Assembly (NCBI GenBank): GCA_022767125.1
Contig: JALEPZ010000108.1
Location: 1 to 46,285, forward strand
DNA length: 46,285 nt
Source of the DNA: Phocaeicola plebeius
GTDB taxonomy: Bacteria; Bacteroidota; Bacteroidia; Bacteroidales; Bacteroidaceae
Reading direction: 5' to 3'
Part shown: in pieces, positions 9,144-17,675 of the stretch
Numbering within the stretch: position 1 is the stretch's first letter
Layout of the letters: each line of letters begins with the position of its first letter
Position numbers and translations under genes: made by a program
The notes under the pieces: model-generated
The model's input: the letters and a program-made list of their open reading frames with translations, nothing else
What the model was told of the DNA's origin: nothing
Database searches by the model: none

Positions 9144-9217
9144 GTCATTTCGAACGGAGTGAGAAATCTGTTAGCGCAAGTGGATGTATTCAGATGCTTC
9201 ACTACGTTCAGCATGAC
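9144..9217. repeat. Imperfect inverted repeat of the dispersed palindrome family
   Basis: Arms 9144-9170 (GTCATTTCGAACGGAGTGAG...) and 9191-9217 pair at about 20 of 27 positions. The right arm is nearly the same sequence as the palindrome at 5136-5160. Confidence 0.75.
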
Positions 9218-9259
9218 AATTGGATAGATGACAATTGAATAGATGACTGTTGGATAAGT
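9215..9259. repeat. Three imperfect 15-nt tandem repeats
   Basis: GACAATTGGATAGAT (9215-9229), GACAATTGAATAGAT (9230-9244), GACTGTTGGATAAGT (9245-9259). The second unit differs from the first at one position. Directly abuts the palindrome. Confidence 0.8.
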
Positions 9260-9413
9260 GGCCGAAAGTTTTCGGACAGGCTCCCTATCAATTTTCATTC
9301 ATCACCAGTCGAAAAACTGCCATTCAAGGGCATTTTCTGCTATAAAACAGGTGGAGTTTACTATTTTCCACCTATTTTGCACCATTTTCCACCTCTCTCC
9401 CCGGCAATTTACC

Positions 9414-9421
9414 TACTTTTG
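9414..9421 (+). promoter_or_regulatory. -7 promoter box for GH89-acetyltransferase unit
   Basis: TACTTTTG, a full match to TAnnTTTG. It implies transcription from about 9427, so the in-frame ATG at 9446 is the best start and an ATG at 9428 would be essentially leaderless. Confidence 0.65.
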
Positions 9422-9445
9422 CGTCAAATGAAAAACGAAAAACAC

Positions 9446-11674
9446 ATGAAAGCAGTAAGACTCATTCTCATGACACTGATGGTGCTTGCCGGTTCTGTAG
9501 CAACGGCCGGACCTATCGAAGGGATGCTGGAACGCATTGACAAGGGTGCCTCCAAAAAGTTCATTACCGAACTGCGGAAAAGCGACACCGACTTCTTTGA
9601 ACTCGACCAACGGGGCAGCAAAGTGGTGGTGCGCGGCAATACCTATATTAATATAGCGTGCGGCATCAACTGGTACCTTAAATATTATGCCGGCATCCAT
9701 CTGTCGTGGAACGGCATGACGGCGAAGCTACCTGCCGTTCTTCCTCCTGTCACGAAGAAAGAACGCCGCGAGACAGACCTCACCCTGCGCTACGATTTCA
9801 ACTATTGCACGTTCTCCTACAGCATGGCCTTCTGGGACTGGGCCCGCTGGGAAAAGGAAATCGACTGGATGGCCTTGCACGGTGTCAACCTGCCGCTGGC
9901 AGCCGTGGGCGAAGAGTGCGTATGGCGCAATATGCTCCTGAAACTGGGCTATACCTCCGATGAAATCAACCGCTTCATTGCCGGTCCGGCGTTCCTGGCC
10001 TGGTGGGAGATGAACAACCTCGAAGGCTGGGGCGGACCGAACCCCGACAGCTGGTACACCCAGCAGGAAGCCCTGCAGAAAAAGATCTTGAAACGCATGA
10101 AGGAATACGGCATCGAACCGGTCTTCCCAGGCTACTCGGGCATGGTGCCGAGCAATGCCAAGGAGAAACTGGGCTTGAATGTCACCGACCCGGAAATCTG
10201 GAACGGGTACCTGCGTCCGGCCTTCCTGCAGCCCACGGATGCCCGCTACCAGGAAATCGCTGCCCTGTACTATCAGGAACGCGAGGCCCTCTTCGGCAAG
10301 GCCAACTACTATTCCATGGACCCCTTCCACGAAAGCAAGGCCGGCGACGAGACCGACTTCAACGGGGCCGGACAGGCCGTACTGAAGGCCATGAAGAAAG
10401 CCAACCCCAAGGCGGTATGGGTGATTCAGGGATGGACGGAGAATCCTCGTCCAGCCATGATCGGGAACATCCCTACCGGCGACCTCCTGATTCTCGACCT
10501 GTTCAGCGAATGCCGTCCCATGTGGGGAATCCCTTCTATCTGGAAGCGCGAGAAAGGCTATGAGCAGCACGAATGGCTGTTCTGCCTGCTGCAGAACTTC
10601 GGAGGCAATGTGGGACTGCACGGACGCATGGACCAGCTGCTGAACAACTTCTACCTGACGAAGAACCACCCGCTGGCCGCCCTTCTGAAAGGCATCGGCT
10701 TCTCTATGGAAGGCAGCGAGAACAATCCCGTCATGTTCGAACTGATGAGCGAACTGCCCTGGCGACCCGAGAAGTTTACCAAGGAAACCTGGATCAAGGA
10801 ATATCTCACGGCCCGCTACGGACAATACGACGAGAACATTGCCGAGGCCTGGAACCTCCTCATCCATGGCATCTACAACTGCCCGGCCGGCAACAACCAG
10901 CAGGGGCCTCACGAGTCCATCTTCTGCGGACGCCCGTCCATGGACAGCTTCCAGGCATCCAGCTGGTCGAAGATGCAGAATTACTACGACCCGAACTCTA
11001 CCGCCGAGGCGGCCCGCTGCATGGCAAAGGCAGCCGAACGCTTCCGGGGCAACAACAACTATGAATACGACCTGGTGGACATCACCCGTCAGGCAGTGGC
11101 CGACTGCGGACGCATGGTGTACAACTATGCCATTGCCGACTTCAAGAACTTCGACCGCCAGGCGTTCGACCGCCACAGCCAGCAGTTTCTCGACCTGCTG
11201 CTGATGCAGGACGAACTGCTGGGCAGCCGTAGCGAGTTCCGCGTGGGACGCTGGACCAGCGAGGCCCGTCGGCTGGGCAATACCCCCGAGGAGAAAGACC
11301 TCTACGAATGGAATGCCCGCGTACAGATTACTACTTGGGGCAACCGCACCTGTGCCGACCGAGGCCTGCGCGACTATGCCCACAAAGAATGGAACGGACT
11401 GCTGAAGGACTTCTACTACACCCGCTGGAACACCTGGTGGAGCTTGCTGCAACAAGAGATGGACGCCATGAGCCACGAACAGCCTATCCATGCGGGACTG
11501 GCCAGCACGATGGACGAGCTGAGCGCCAAGCGCAAGCAGCCGGTCACCGTAGACTGGTATGCCATTGAGGAACCGTGGACCCTGGACCATACCCCTTATT
11601 CGGCCGCCCCGGAAGGCGACTGCATCCACCTTGCCCGCAAAGCCCTTCACCTCATTGAAACGACAAGAAAATGA
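9446..11674 (+). CDS. GH89 alpha-N-acetylglucosaminidase (NAGLU family), secreted
   Basis: 742 residues from the ATG at 9446, beginning with a signal peptide (MKAVRLILMTLMVLAGSVATAG). The NAGLU N-terminal domain is followed by the catalytic barrel with the family hallmarks YSMAFWDWARWEKEIDWMAL and GVNLPLAAVGEECVWRNML. Candidate catalytic glutamates are E296 in YYSMDPFHES and E422 in FSMEGSENNP. The C-terminal NAGLU helical domain is complete. GH89 enzymes remove terminal alpha-linked GlcNAc, as in heparan sulfate ends, GlcNAc-alpha-1,4-Gal mucin caps, and other alpha-GlcNAc glycans. The stop overlaps the start of an HGSNAT-like acetyltransferase gene by 4 bp, and the SusC/SusD locus follows, so it probably works in the periplasm on that locus's substrate. 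Confidence 0.93.
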   Translation: MKAVRLILMTLMVLAGSVATAGPIEGMLERIDKGASKKFITELRKSDTDFFELDQRGSKVVVRGNTYINIACGINWYLKYYAGIHLSWNGMTAKLPAVLPPVTKKERRETDLTLRYDFNYCTFSYSMAFWDWARWEKEIDWMALHGVNLPLAAVGEECVWRNMLLKLGYTSDEINRFIAGPAFLAWWEMNNLEGWGGPNPDSWYTQQEALQKKILKRMKEYGIEPVFPGYSGMVPSNAKEKLGLNVTDPEIWNGYLRPAFLQPTDARYQEIAALYYQEREALFGKANYYSMDPFHESKAGDETDFNGAGQAVLKAMKKANPKAVWVIQGWTENPRPAMIGNIPTGDLLILDLFSECRPMWGIPSIWKREKGYEQHEWLFCLLQNFGGNVGLHGRMDQLLNNFYLTKNHPLAALLKGIGFSMEGSENNPVMFELMSELPWRPEKFTKETWIKEYLTARYGQYDENIAEAWNLLIHGIYNCPAGNNQQGPHESIFCGRPSMDSFQASSWSKMQNYYDPNSTAEAARCMAKAAERFRGNNNYEYDLVDITRQAVADCGRMVYNYAIADFKNFDRQAFDRHSQQFLDLLLMQDELLGSRSEFRVGRWTSEARRLGNTPEEKDLYEWNARVQITTWGNRTCADRGLRDYAHKEWNGLLKDFYYTRWNTWWSLLQQEMDAMSHEQPIHAGLASTMDELSAKRKQPVTVDWYAIEEPWTLDHTPYSAAPEGDCIHLARKALHLIETTRK

Positions 11675-12741
11675 AACGGTTACTCTCACTCGACATACTG
11701 CGGGGCATCACCGTGGCAGGCATGATCCTGGTGAACAACGGGGGAGGCCCTCACACCTTCACCCAGCTGCGCCATTGCGCCTGGAACGGGATGACCGCCT
11801 GCGACCTGGTTTTCCCCTTCTTTCTCTTCATGGTGGGCATCTCTACCTACCTCTCGTTGAGCAAGTCGGCTTTCCGTCCTTCGGGAACGCTGGTGCGGAA
11901 AATCCTCAAGCGCACGCTGCTCATCGCTGCCGTGGGATGGGGCATCCACTGGTTCGCCGCCATCTGTGGCGGTGACTTCCTGCCCTTCGACCACCTGCGC
12001 ATAACGGGCGTACTGCCCCGCATCGCCCTCTGCTACGGACTGGTATCGCTCATGGCCATCACCCTTCCGCACAAGGGATTCCCTTGGATGGCCGGCGGAC
12101 TGCTGGTGGTGTATGCCGGACTGCTCAACCTGGGCAACGGCTATGCACAGGATGCGGACAACCTCATCGCCGTCATCGACCGAGCTTTGCTGGGCGAAGC
12201 CCATCTGTACCACAAGAGTCCGGTCGACCCGGAAGGGCTGCTCAGCACGCTCTCGGCTGTGGCCCATACCCTCATCGGCTTCTGCTGCGGCCGCATCCTC
12301 CTGACCACCGCCGACAAGAAGGACAAGGTCATCCGCCTGTTCGTCACCGGATTCCTGCTGCTGGCCGTAGGGTTCCTGCTGACAGATGCCTGGCCGCTCA
12401 ACAAACGCATCTGGTCGCCCACCTTCGTACTGGTATCGTGCGGAACCGCCTCCCTGTTGCTGGCTGCCCTGATGGTGGCCATCGACCTCCGCGGGCAGCG
12501 AGGCAGCTGGCAGACGTTCTTCCATGTCTTCGGTGTCAACCCGCTGTTCCTCTATGTGGCGAGCGAAGCGGTGGCCATCGTCGTGGACAGCCTGCATGCC
12601 AAAGCCCCCGTCTATCAGGCGCTGGAAGCAGTGGTGGTCAATCCCTACCTGGCCTCACTGGCCTATGCCGTCCTGTTTGTGGGAGCCATGGGGGCCCTGG
12701 GCTATCCCTTATACAAGAAGAAGATTTATATAAAACTATAG
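11671..12741 (+). CDS. HGSNAT-like transmembrane acyltransferase (DUF5009/NagX type)
   Basis: 356 residues with about ten hydrophobic helices. The N-terminal signature LDILRGITVAGMILVNN is typical of the family, and RHCAWNGMTACDLVFPF matches the human HGSNAT stretch around its catalytic histidine (QHASWNGLTVADLVFPW as I recall it); the equivalent residue is H35. HGSNAT moves an acetyl group from cytoplasmic acetyl-CoA across the membrane to terminal alpha-glucosamine. Translation is coupled to GH89 through an ATGA overlap, so I infer that it N-acetylates alpha-linked GlcN in the periplasm to make it a substrate for GH89. The acetyl acceptor is unproven; relatives could acylate other sugars or export intermediates. 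Confidence 0.85.
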   Translation: MKRLLSLDILRGITVAGMILVNNGGGPHTFTQLRHCAWNGMTACDLVFPFFLFMVGISTYLSLSKSAFRPSGTLVRKILKRTLLIAAVGWGIHWFAAICGGDFLPFDHLRITGVLPRIALCYGLVSLMAITLPHKGFPWMAGGLLVVYAGLLNLGNGYAQDADNLIAVIDRALLGEAHLYHKSPVDPEGLLSTLSAVAHTLIGFCCGRILLTTADKKDKVIRLFVTGFLLLAVGFLLTDAWPLNKRIWSPTFVLVSCGTASLLLAALMVAIDLRGQRGSWQTFFHVFGVNPLFLYVASEAVAIVVDSLHAKAPVYQALEAVVVNPYLASLAYAVLFVGAMGALGYPLYKKKIYIKL

Positions 12742-12819
12742 CATACCGCGTAAAAAGAGGTTTTCAGGATAATTTTTAAAGAAACCACAGGCAGAAATAA
12801 AGATGTAATAATGAACCTA

Positions 12820-12827
12820 TAACTTTG
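12820..12827 (+). promoter_or_regulatory. -7 promoter box for SusC/SusD of locus 1
   Basis: TAACTTTG, a full match to TAnnTTTG, 38 bp before the SusC ATG. It sits in an AT-rich 120-bp gap after the acetyltransferase gene, so SusC/SusD can be transcribed apart from GH89. Confidence 0.6.
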
Positions 12828-12865
12828 ATTTTGAATTAATAACTTACTTACCAATTTTAAGAACC

Positions 12866-15865
12866 ATGCTAAACGTACAAACAACAAGCAAACGGATGTA
12901 CACGCAGATGATTGTTCTGGCGTTACTCCTCTTCAACAGTGCAGTAGCGTTCGCACAGAGTAAGGTTTCAGGTCTTGTGACCGACAAGACCGGCGAACCG
13001 TTAATCGGTGTTAACGTACTGGAAAAGGGAACTACCAACGGTATGATTACCGATATCGATGGTAAATTTGTGCTCAACGTGGCTAAGGGTAAGACCCTGG
13101 TCTTCTCTTATGTAGGCTACAAGACCCAGGAAGTAATCGTTAACGGCGCCACCTTGAAGGTAGTGCTCGAAGACGACACTGAGACCCTGGAAGAAGTGGT
13201 GGTCATCGGTTACGGCTCGATGAGCCGCAAGGACGTGACCTCCTCCATCACGACCGTGAAAGCCGACCAGCTGAACAAAGGTGTATTCACCGATGCCGGC
13301 AGCATGCTACAGGGTAAGGTGACCGGTCTGACCGTCACGACTACCGGCGACCCCAACGGCTCGCCCAGCATGACCCTGCGCGGTGCCTCCTCGTTGCGTT
13401 CCGGTGCCATGAGCCCCTACTATGTCATCGACGGCATCCCCGGTGTGGACATTTCGATGGTGGCTCCCGACGACATCGAGAGCATCGACGTGCTGCGGGA
13501 TGCTACCGCTACGGCCATCTACGGTTCGAAGGCAGCCAATGGTGTGATCATCGTGACCACCAAGAAAGGCAAGAAGAACCAGGAACGCGTCAATGTGACC
13601 TACTCGGGCTATGTGGCCTTCGACAAGGCCCTGAAGACCCTCGACATGGCTTCGGCTGAGGATATCCGCAACTACGTGCAGAAGAACAACATCGACTACA
13701 TGTACGATGGAGGCAGCAACACCAACTGGCAGGACGAGGTGATGCAGACGGCCCTGAGCCACAACCACAACCTCTCCATCAACGGCGGTGGCCAGAAAAC
13801 CACCTACATGGCTTCAGTCACCATCGTGAAGCGCGAAGGTGTCGTGACCGGTTCCAAGATGGACCGCGCCAACTTCCGCTCGTTAGTCAGCACCAAGGTA
13901 CTGAAAGACAAGCTGGAACTCAGTGTCGGTGTGAACAGCATGTTCGGCAAGAACATCGGTGTCCCCATGGGCAATGAAGGAGCCTCCGTACTCGACGCGA
14001 TGAACTACTTCAACCCCACCCTGCCCATCCGTCAGGACGACGGCGACTGGTCGCACGGTGATGGTTCGAGCAACTACAACCCCCTCTCGCTGATTTACGA
14101 GGACAAGTCGCAGACCGAATGGAAGCGCAACCAGATTCTGGCAAAGGCCACCCTGAACGTCCTCGACGGGCTGACTTGGAACGCCAACTACTCGTACAAC
14201 AACACTCAGCGTACCTACAGCGCCTACCACTCGCACAAGACGCAGATCATCGACAAGGACGGCAATGTCAGCCCGTCGATGAACGGTGTGGCCCAGCGCA
14301 GCACGTACTTCGGTCATTCTCAGACTTTCGAGACCTACGGCAACTTCGACAAGACCTTCAACGATATCCACAAGGTAGGTCTTATGGCCGGTTTCTCGTG
14401 GGAAGAAACCGTGAACAACGACGGTTTCGGCGTATCGGTCCACAACTTCTTCGACGACCAGCTGGGCTGGAACAACTTGACCTATGCCGGTATGATCGAC
14501 GGTCCCCACAAGGTAGAGAGCGGTACCATCGAGACCATCCGCAACATCTCCTTCTACGGTCGTGCCAACTACTCGTTCAACGGCCGCTACATGCTGCAGG
14601 CCACCATCCGTCGCGACGGTTCTTCCGTCTTCGGCAAGGACCACCAGTGGGGTACCTTCCCCTCTGTATCCGTGGCCTGGAACATCACCGAAGAAAACTT
14701 CATGAAGAACCAGCGTCTGTTCGACACCCTGAAGCTCCGCACCGGTTACGGTGTCAGCGGTAATGCCATGGGCTTCGGTGCCTACTCGGCCGTGGCCACC
14801 TACGGTTCTACCAGCAAATACGACAACGGCTACGTGATGCTGGGTGCTACCAAGCTGGCCAACCCCGACCTGAAATGGGAATCGACCGGCATGTTCAATG
14901 TCGGCATCGACTTCGGCCTGCTGGGCGGCCGCCTCAGCGGTAACGTGGAATACTACATCAAGAAGACCAAGGACCTGATTTGGGACTATCCCGTATCTTC
15001 CTATCTCTATCCGTTCGGTACGATTGCCGCCAATGTGGGCAAGATTACCAACAAGGGTATCGAATTCAGCCTGACCGCCATCCCCGTGAAGACCAAGCAC
15101 TTCAACTGGACCTCTACCCTGAACCTGTCGCACAACAAGAACACCGTGGACAAGCTGTCCAACGAGCTCTACAAGACCTCTACCTTCTCGCAGGGTGACC
15201 CGATGGTAGCCGGCGTATCGGCCAACGGCTGGACCCAGCGCGTCATGGAAGGCGAACCCCTCGGTACGTTCTATACCTACGAATGGGCCGGCACGGATGC
15301 TGACGGTGTGTCTGTCTACTATACGCGCGACGCCAACGGCAACCGCGATGGAGGCACCACCCGTGCTCCCGAATACAAAGACCGCACCATCACCGGCTGC
15401 GCACAGCCGAAGCTGAACCTGGGTTGGAACAACAGCTTCACCTACAAGAACTTCAGCGTAAGCGCCTTCCTAACGGGTGTATTCGGCCACGATGTCTACA
15501 ACGGCCTGCGTGCTCACTACACCGCTCCCGACTTCTTCGCCGGCGGCAAGAACGTGCTGAAGGAATTCATCTACGAACGCGACGCGAAGGATACCGGTTC
15601 GAACATTCCTTCCGACCGCTTCATCGAAGACGGCAGCTACGTGCGTCTGCAGAGCCTGTCCGTCGGTTACACCTTCGACAAGTTCAACGACTGGATCAAC
15701 AACCTGCAGCTCTACGTAACGATGAACAACGTCTTCACCATCACCGGCTACAAGGGCCTCGATCCTGAAGTCAACTTGGGTGGTATCGACCCGGGTGTCG
15801 ACTACCGCTGGTCTACCTATCCCCATACCCGTACCATCATGATCGGTACTAAAATTAACTTCTAA
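12866..15865 (+). CDS. SusC/RagA family TonB-dependent outer-membrane transporter (locus 1)
   Basis: 999 residues. A signal peptide (residues 1-31, ending AVAFAQ) is followed directly by a carboxypeptidase-regulatory-like domain (about 33-110: VSGLVTDKTGEPLIGVNV), a TonB-interaction stretch (LEEVVVIGYG), the plug with SIDVLRDATATAIYG and ANGVIIVTTKKG, and a beta-barrel ending in aromatic IGTKINF. It imports oligosaccharides captured by the partner SusD through the outer membrane with TonB energy. There is no N-terminal STN domain, so anti-sigma/ECF control through this protein is unlikely. Strongly biased, GC-rich codon use suggests high expression. SusD follows after 15 bp. Confidence 0.96.
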   Translation: MLNVQTTSKRMYTQMIVLALLLFNSAVAFAQSKVSGLVTDKTGEPLIGVNVLEKGTTNGMITDIDGKFVLNVAKGKTLVFSYVGYKTQEVIVNGATLKVVLEDDTETLEEVVVIGYGSMSRKDVTSSITTVKADQLNKGVFTDAGSMLQGKVTGLTVTTTGDPNGSPSMTLRGASSLRSGAMSPYYVIDGIPGVDISMVAPDDIESIDVLRDATATAIYGSKAANGVIIVTTKKGKKNQERVNVTYSGYVAFDKALKTLDMASAEDIRNYVQKNNIDYMYDGGSNTNWQDEVMQTALSHNHNLSINGGGQKTTYMASVTIVKREGVVTGSKMDRANFRSLVSTKVLKDKLELSVGVNSMFGKNIGVPMGNEGASVLDAMNYFNPTLPIRQDDGDWSHGDGSSNYNPLSLIYEDKSQTEWKRNQILAKATLNVLDGLTWNANYSYNNTQRTYSAYHSHKTQIIDKDGNVSPSMNGVAQRSTYFGHSQTFETYGNFDKTFNDIHKVGLMAGFSWEETVNNDGFGVSVHNFFDDQLGWNNLTYAGMIDGPHKVESGTIETIRNISFYGRANYSFNGRYMLQATIRRDGSSVFGKDHQWGTFPSVSVAWNITEENFMKNQRLFDTLKLRTGYGVSGNAMGFGAYSAVATYGSTSKYDNGYVMLGATKLANPDLKWESTGMFNVGIDFGLLGGRLSGNVEYYIKKTKDLIWDYPVSSYLYPFGTIAANVGKITNKGIEFSLTAIPVKTKHFNWTSTLNLSHNKNTVDKLSNELYKTSTFSQGDPMVAGVSANGWTQRVMEGEPLGTFYTYEWAGTDADGVSVYYTRDANGNRDGGTTRAPEYKDRTITGCAQPKLNLGWNNSFTYKNFSVSAFLTGVFGHDVYNGLRAHYTAPDFFAGGKNVLKEFIYERDAKDTGSNIPSDRFIEDGSYVRLQSLSVGYTFDKFNDWINNLQLYVTMNNVFTITGYKGLDPEVNLGGIDPGVDYRWSTYPHTRTIMIGTKINF

Positions 15866-15880
15866 TTCGATTTGGCAGAT

Positions 15881-17575
15881 ATGAAAACAAATAAATTTCT
15901 TCTTTCAGCTGGACTGCTTGCATTGACCCTGTCCAGCTGCACGGACTTGGACGTTGACGTGAAGTCCCAATATACCAGTCTTGTCAATACACCGGAAGCC
16001 GTTACGGCCAATATGGCCAATGTATTCTTCCAGTTCCGCGACCCGCTGGGCCGCCGCTACATGGAAGCCATGACCCTTTCGAGCGACGAATATACCTCGC
16101 TGGCCTACAGCGGTAACTGGGTGGATGCCTATGCCTATGCACACCCCTCCTACCATACTTCCCGACCGGAAGATGCTACGGTGGACTGGATGGGTGTATT
16201 GGGCCGCGCCAACGTGTTGGCCAACGAAATCATCGAATCCAATTATTCGGAGGAAAATAAATGCGCTGCTCGTGCTGTACGAGCTTTCTATACCTTCCTC
16301 ATCATGGAAAACTTCGGCGATGCTCCTATCCCTGATGCCGGCTACAAGGAGGAAAACGGCCTGGACATGTTCGACCGCAACCCACGTCCCGAAGTCGCCA
16401 AATGGATCGAGAAGGAACTGCTGGAAGTGTACGACAAGCTGCCCGAAGCCACGACCGGCGACAACTACGGAAAGCCCAGCAAGTACATGGCCTTGGCATT
16501 GCTGGCCAAGCTGTACATCAACTGGCCGGTCTACACGACGGCCAAGGTAGCCGACTACGAGGCTGCCTCTGCCAAGAACGAAAAGCTGGCCGACTGCATC
16601 AAGGTCTGCGACCAAATCATCAGTTCCGGCAAGTTTGCATTGGGTCCCGTGGCCTATCGCTTCAAGTTTAATCACAATAATACCGAATTGGTTGAAAGTG
16701 GACAAATCAAAGACTTTATCTACGCTATGCCGTATGATACATATAGTGCGCAGGGTATGCAATGGGGCCGTTCGCATGTCTACAAGGACATCAAGGCTAT
16801 GAATCCCAGTTATTTTGGAGAAAAATTGGGAAATTCAGGAGGTGCATACATGACTTTGACTCCAGAATGTGTAGATCGTTTCAACCTGCCGGGTGACGAG
16901 CGTAACTGGATGATTGCAGGTCTACTTGATAAAGATGGTAATCCTGCCAATGGTCAGGTTTATGTGTATGATCCAGAAACTCTTCTTCCTACGGATCAGA
17001 TTGCCATGGAAGGTACCCCAGAAAAGATTTATGATGAACAAGGGAATGAAATCGGTAAAAAGCCATTAAGACCATTGGTGTTTTCTAAGACAATTCATGT
17101 TGTGCTTGATCCAGCGGCAAATGATGTAGGTAATGATTTGGACAGTTGGTGCCAAGGTTACCGTTCTATGAAGTGGTTCCTTTGTAACCGCGACTACTCG
17201 AACGGACGCAACCAGTCGAACGACGTGCCCATCTTCCGCTACGCCGACATCCTGCTGACCAAGGCAGAAGCCCTGGTACGCAGCGGACAGGGCGGTGCCA
17301 AGGACCTGTTCAACCAGATCCGCAGCTATGTCAAGGCTCCCGAACTTGCCGGCGAACCGACACTGGACGACCTCTATATGGAACGTGGCCGCGAATTCTT
17401 CGACGAACTGTGGCGCCGCAACGACATGATCCGCTTCGGCCACTACGAGGACGAATGGTTCCCTCACTACAAGAGCAATCCGAACGCCAGCTTCGACAAG
17501 AACATGCGCGTCTTCCCCGTATCGAAGAACGACCTGGACTTGAACCCCACCTGGACTCAGAACCCTGGTTACTAA
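15881..17575 (+). CDS. SusD/RagB family surface glycan-binding lipoprotein (locus 1)
   Basis: 564 residues from the ATG at 15881; a TTG three codons earlier is less likely. The lipoprotein signal ends in TLSSC with C20 acylated, followed by an acidic DLDVDV export-like stretch. SusD landmarks include RAVRAFYTFLIMENFGDAP and the C-terminal PIFRYADILLTKAEALVRSG and ERGREFFDELWRRNDMIRFG. It sits on the SusC barrel at the cell surface and binds the glycan. Oddity: the DNA from about 16668 to 17195 (residues about 263-438) switches to AT-rich, unbiased codons and then reverts, which looks like a recombined segment inside the gene. The reading frame is intact. Confidence 0.95.
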   Translation: MKTNKFLLSAGLLALTLSSCTDLDVDVKSQYTSLVNTPEAVTANMANVFFQFRDPLGRRYMEAMTLSSDEYTSLAYSGNWVDAYAYAHPSYHTSRPEDATVDWMGVLGRANVLANEIIESNYSEENKCAARAVRAFYTFLIMENFGDAPIPDAGYKEENGLDMFDRNPRPEVAKWIEKELLEVYDKLPEATTGDNYGKPSKYMALALLAKLYINWPVYTTAKVADYEAASAKNEKLADCIKVCDQIISSGKFALGPVAYRFKFNHNNTELVESGQIKDFIYAMPYDTYSAQGMQWGRSHVYKDIKAMNPSYFGEKLGNSGGAYMTLTPECVDRFNLPGDERNWMIAGLLDKDGNPANGQVYVYDPETLLPTDQIAMEGTPEKIYDEQGNEIGKKPLRPLVFSKTIHVVLDPAANDVGNDLDSWCQGYRSMKWFLCNRDYSNGRNQSNDVPIFRYADILLTKAEALVRSGQGGAKDLFNQIRSYVKAPELAGEPTLDDLYMERGREFFDELWRRNDMIRFGHYEDEWFPHYKSNPNASFDKNMRVFPVSKNDLDLNPTWTQNPGY

Positions 17576-17598
17576 TCTGAAATAAATCAATTGTTAGC

Positions 17599-17653
17599 AA
17601 GAGCGTGTGTCAAAACGCACCGATAGGCGATGCTGATTTTGGCACACCCTCTT
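17599..17653. repeat. Inverted repeat between susD and GDPD gene, possible attenuating terminator
   Basis: Arms 17599-17615 (AAGAGCGTGTGTCAAAA) and 17637-17653 (TTTTGGCACACCCTCTT) pair at 15 of 17 positions around a 21-nt loop. It lies 24 bp after the susD stop. Such a hairpin could reduce read-through so that SusC/SusD are made in excess over the enzymes. Confidence 0.7.
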
Positions 17654-17675
17654 CCACCTCCAAAAAACACTGAAT

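Larger units (their letters stand above)
9066..9445. other. Gene-free stretch with palindromic and tandem repeats and the GH89 promoter
   Basis: No credible gene. From left to right it holds an imperfect palindrome of the dispersed family (9144-9217), three 15-nt tandem repeats (9215-9259), a pyrimidine-rich stretch, and a perfect -7 box at 9414-9421 for the GH89 gene. The palindrome may end the folP-cdaA-nitrilase transcript. Confidence 0.7.

Noticed and set aside
9215-9259. CRISPR array
   Set aside because: Units are contiguous 15-mers without spacers and no cas gene is present.
8855-9298. Minus-strand frame of 147 codons across the repeat region
   Set aside because: Its start lies in the tandem repeats and palindrome and the rest is antisense to the nitrilase gene; repeat-derived spurious ORF.
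9728-11689. 653-codon open frame opposite GH89, and similar long minus-strand frames at 18543-20441 and 22182-24194
   Set aside because: They mirror well-recognised genes in GC-rich, third-position-biased DNA and their translations show no family motif.
15872-15880. TTG start for SusD of locus 1
   Set aside because: The ATG at 15881 gives a standard lipoprotein signal; the three extra residues add an acidic residue before the basic start.
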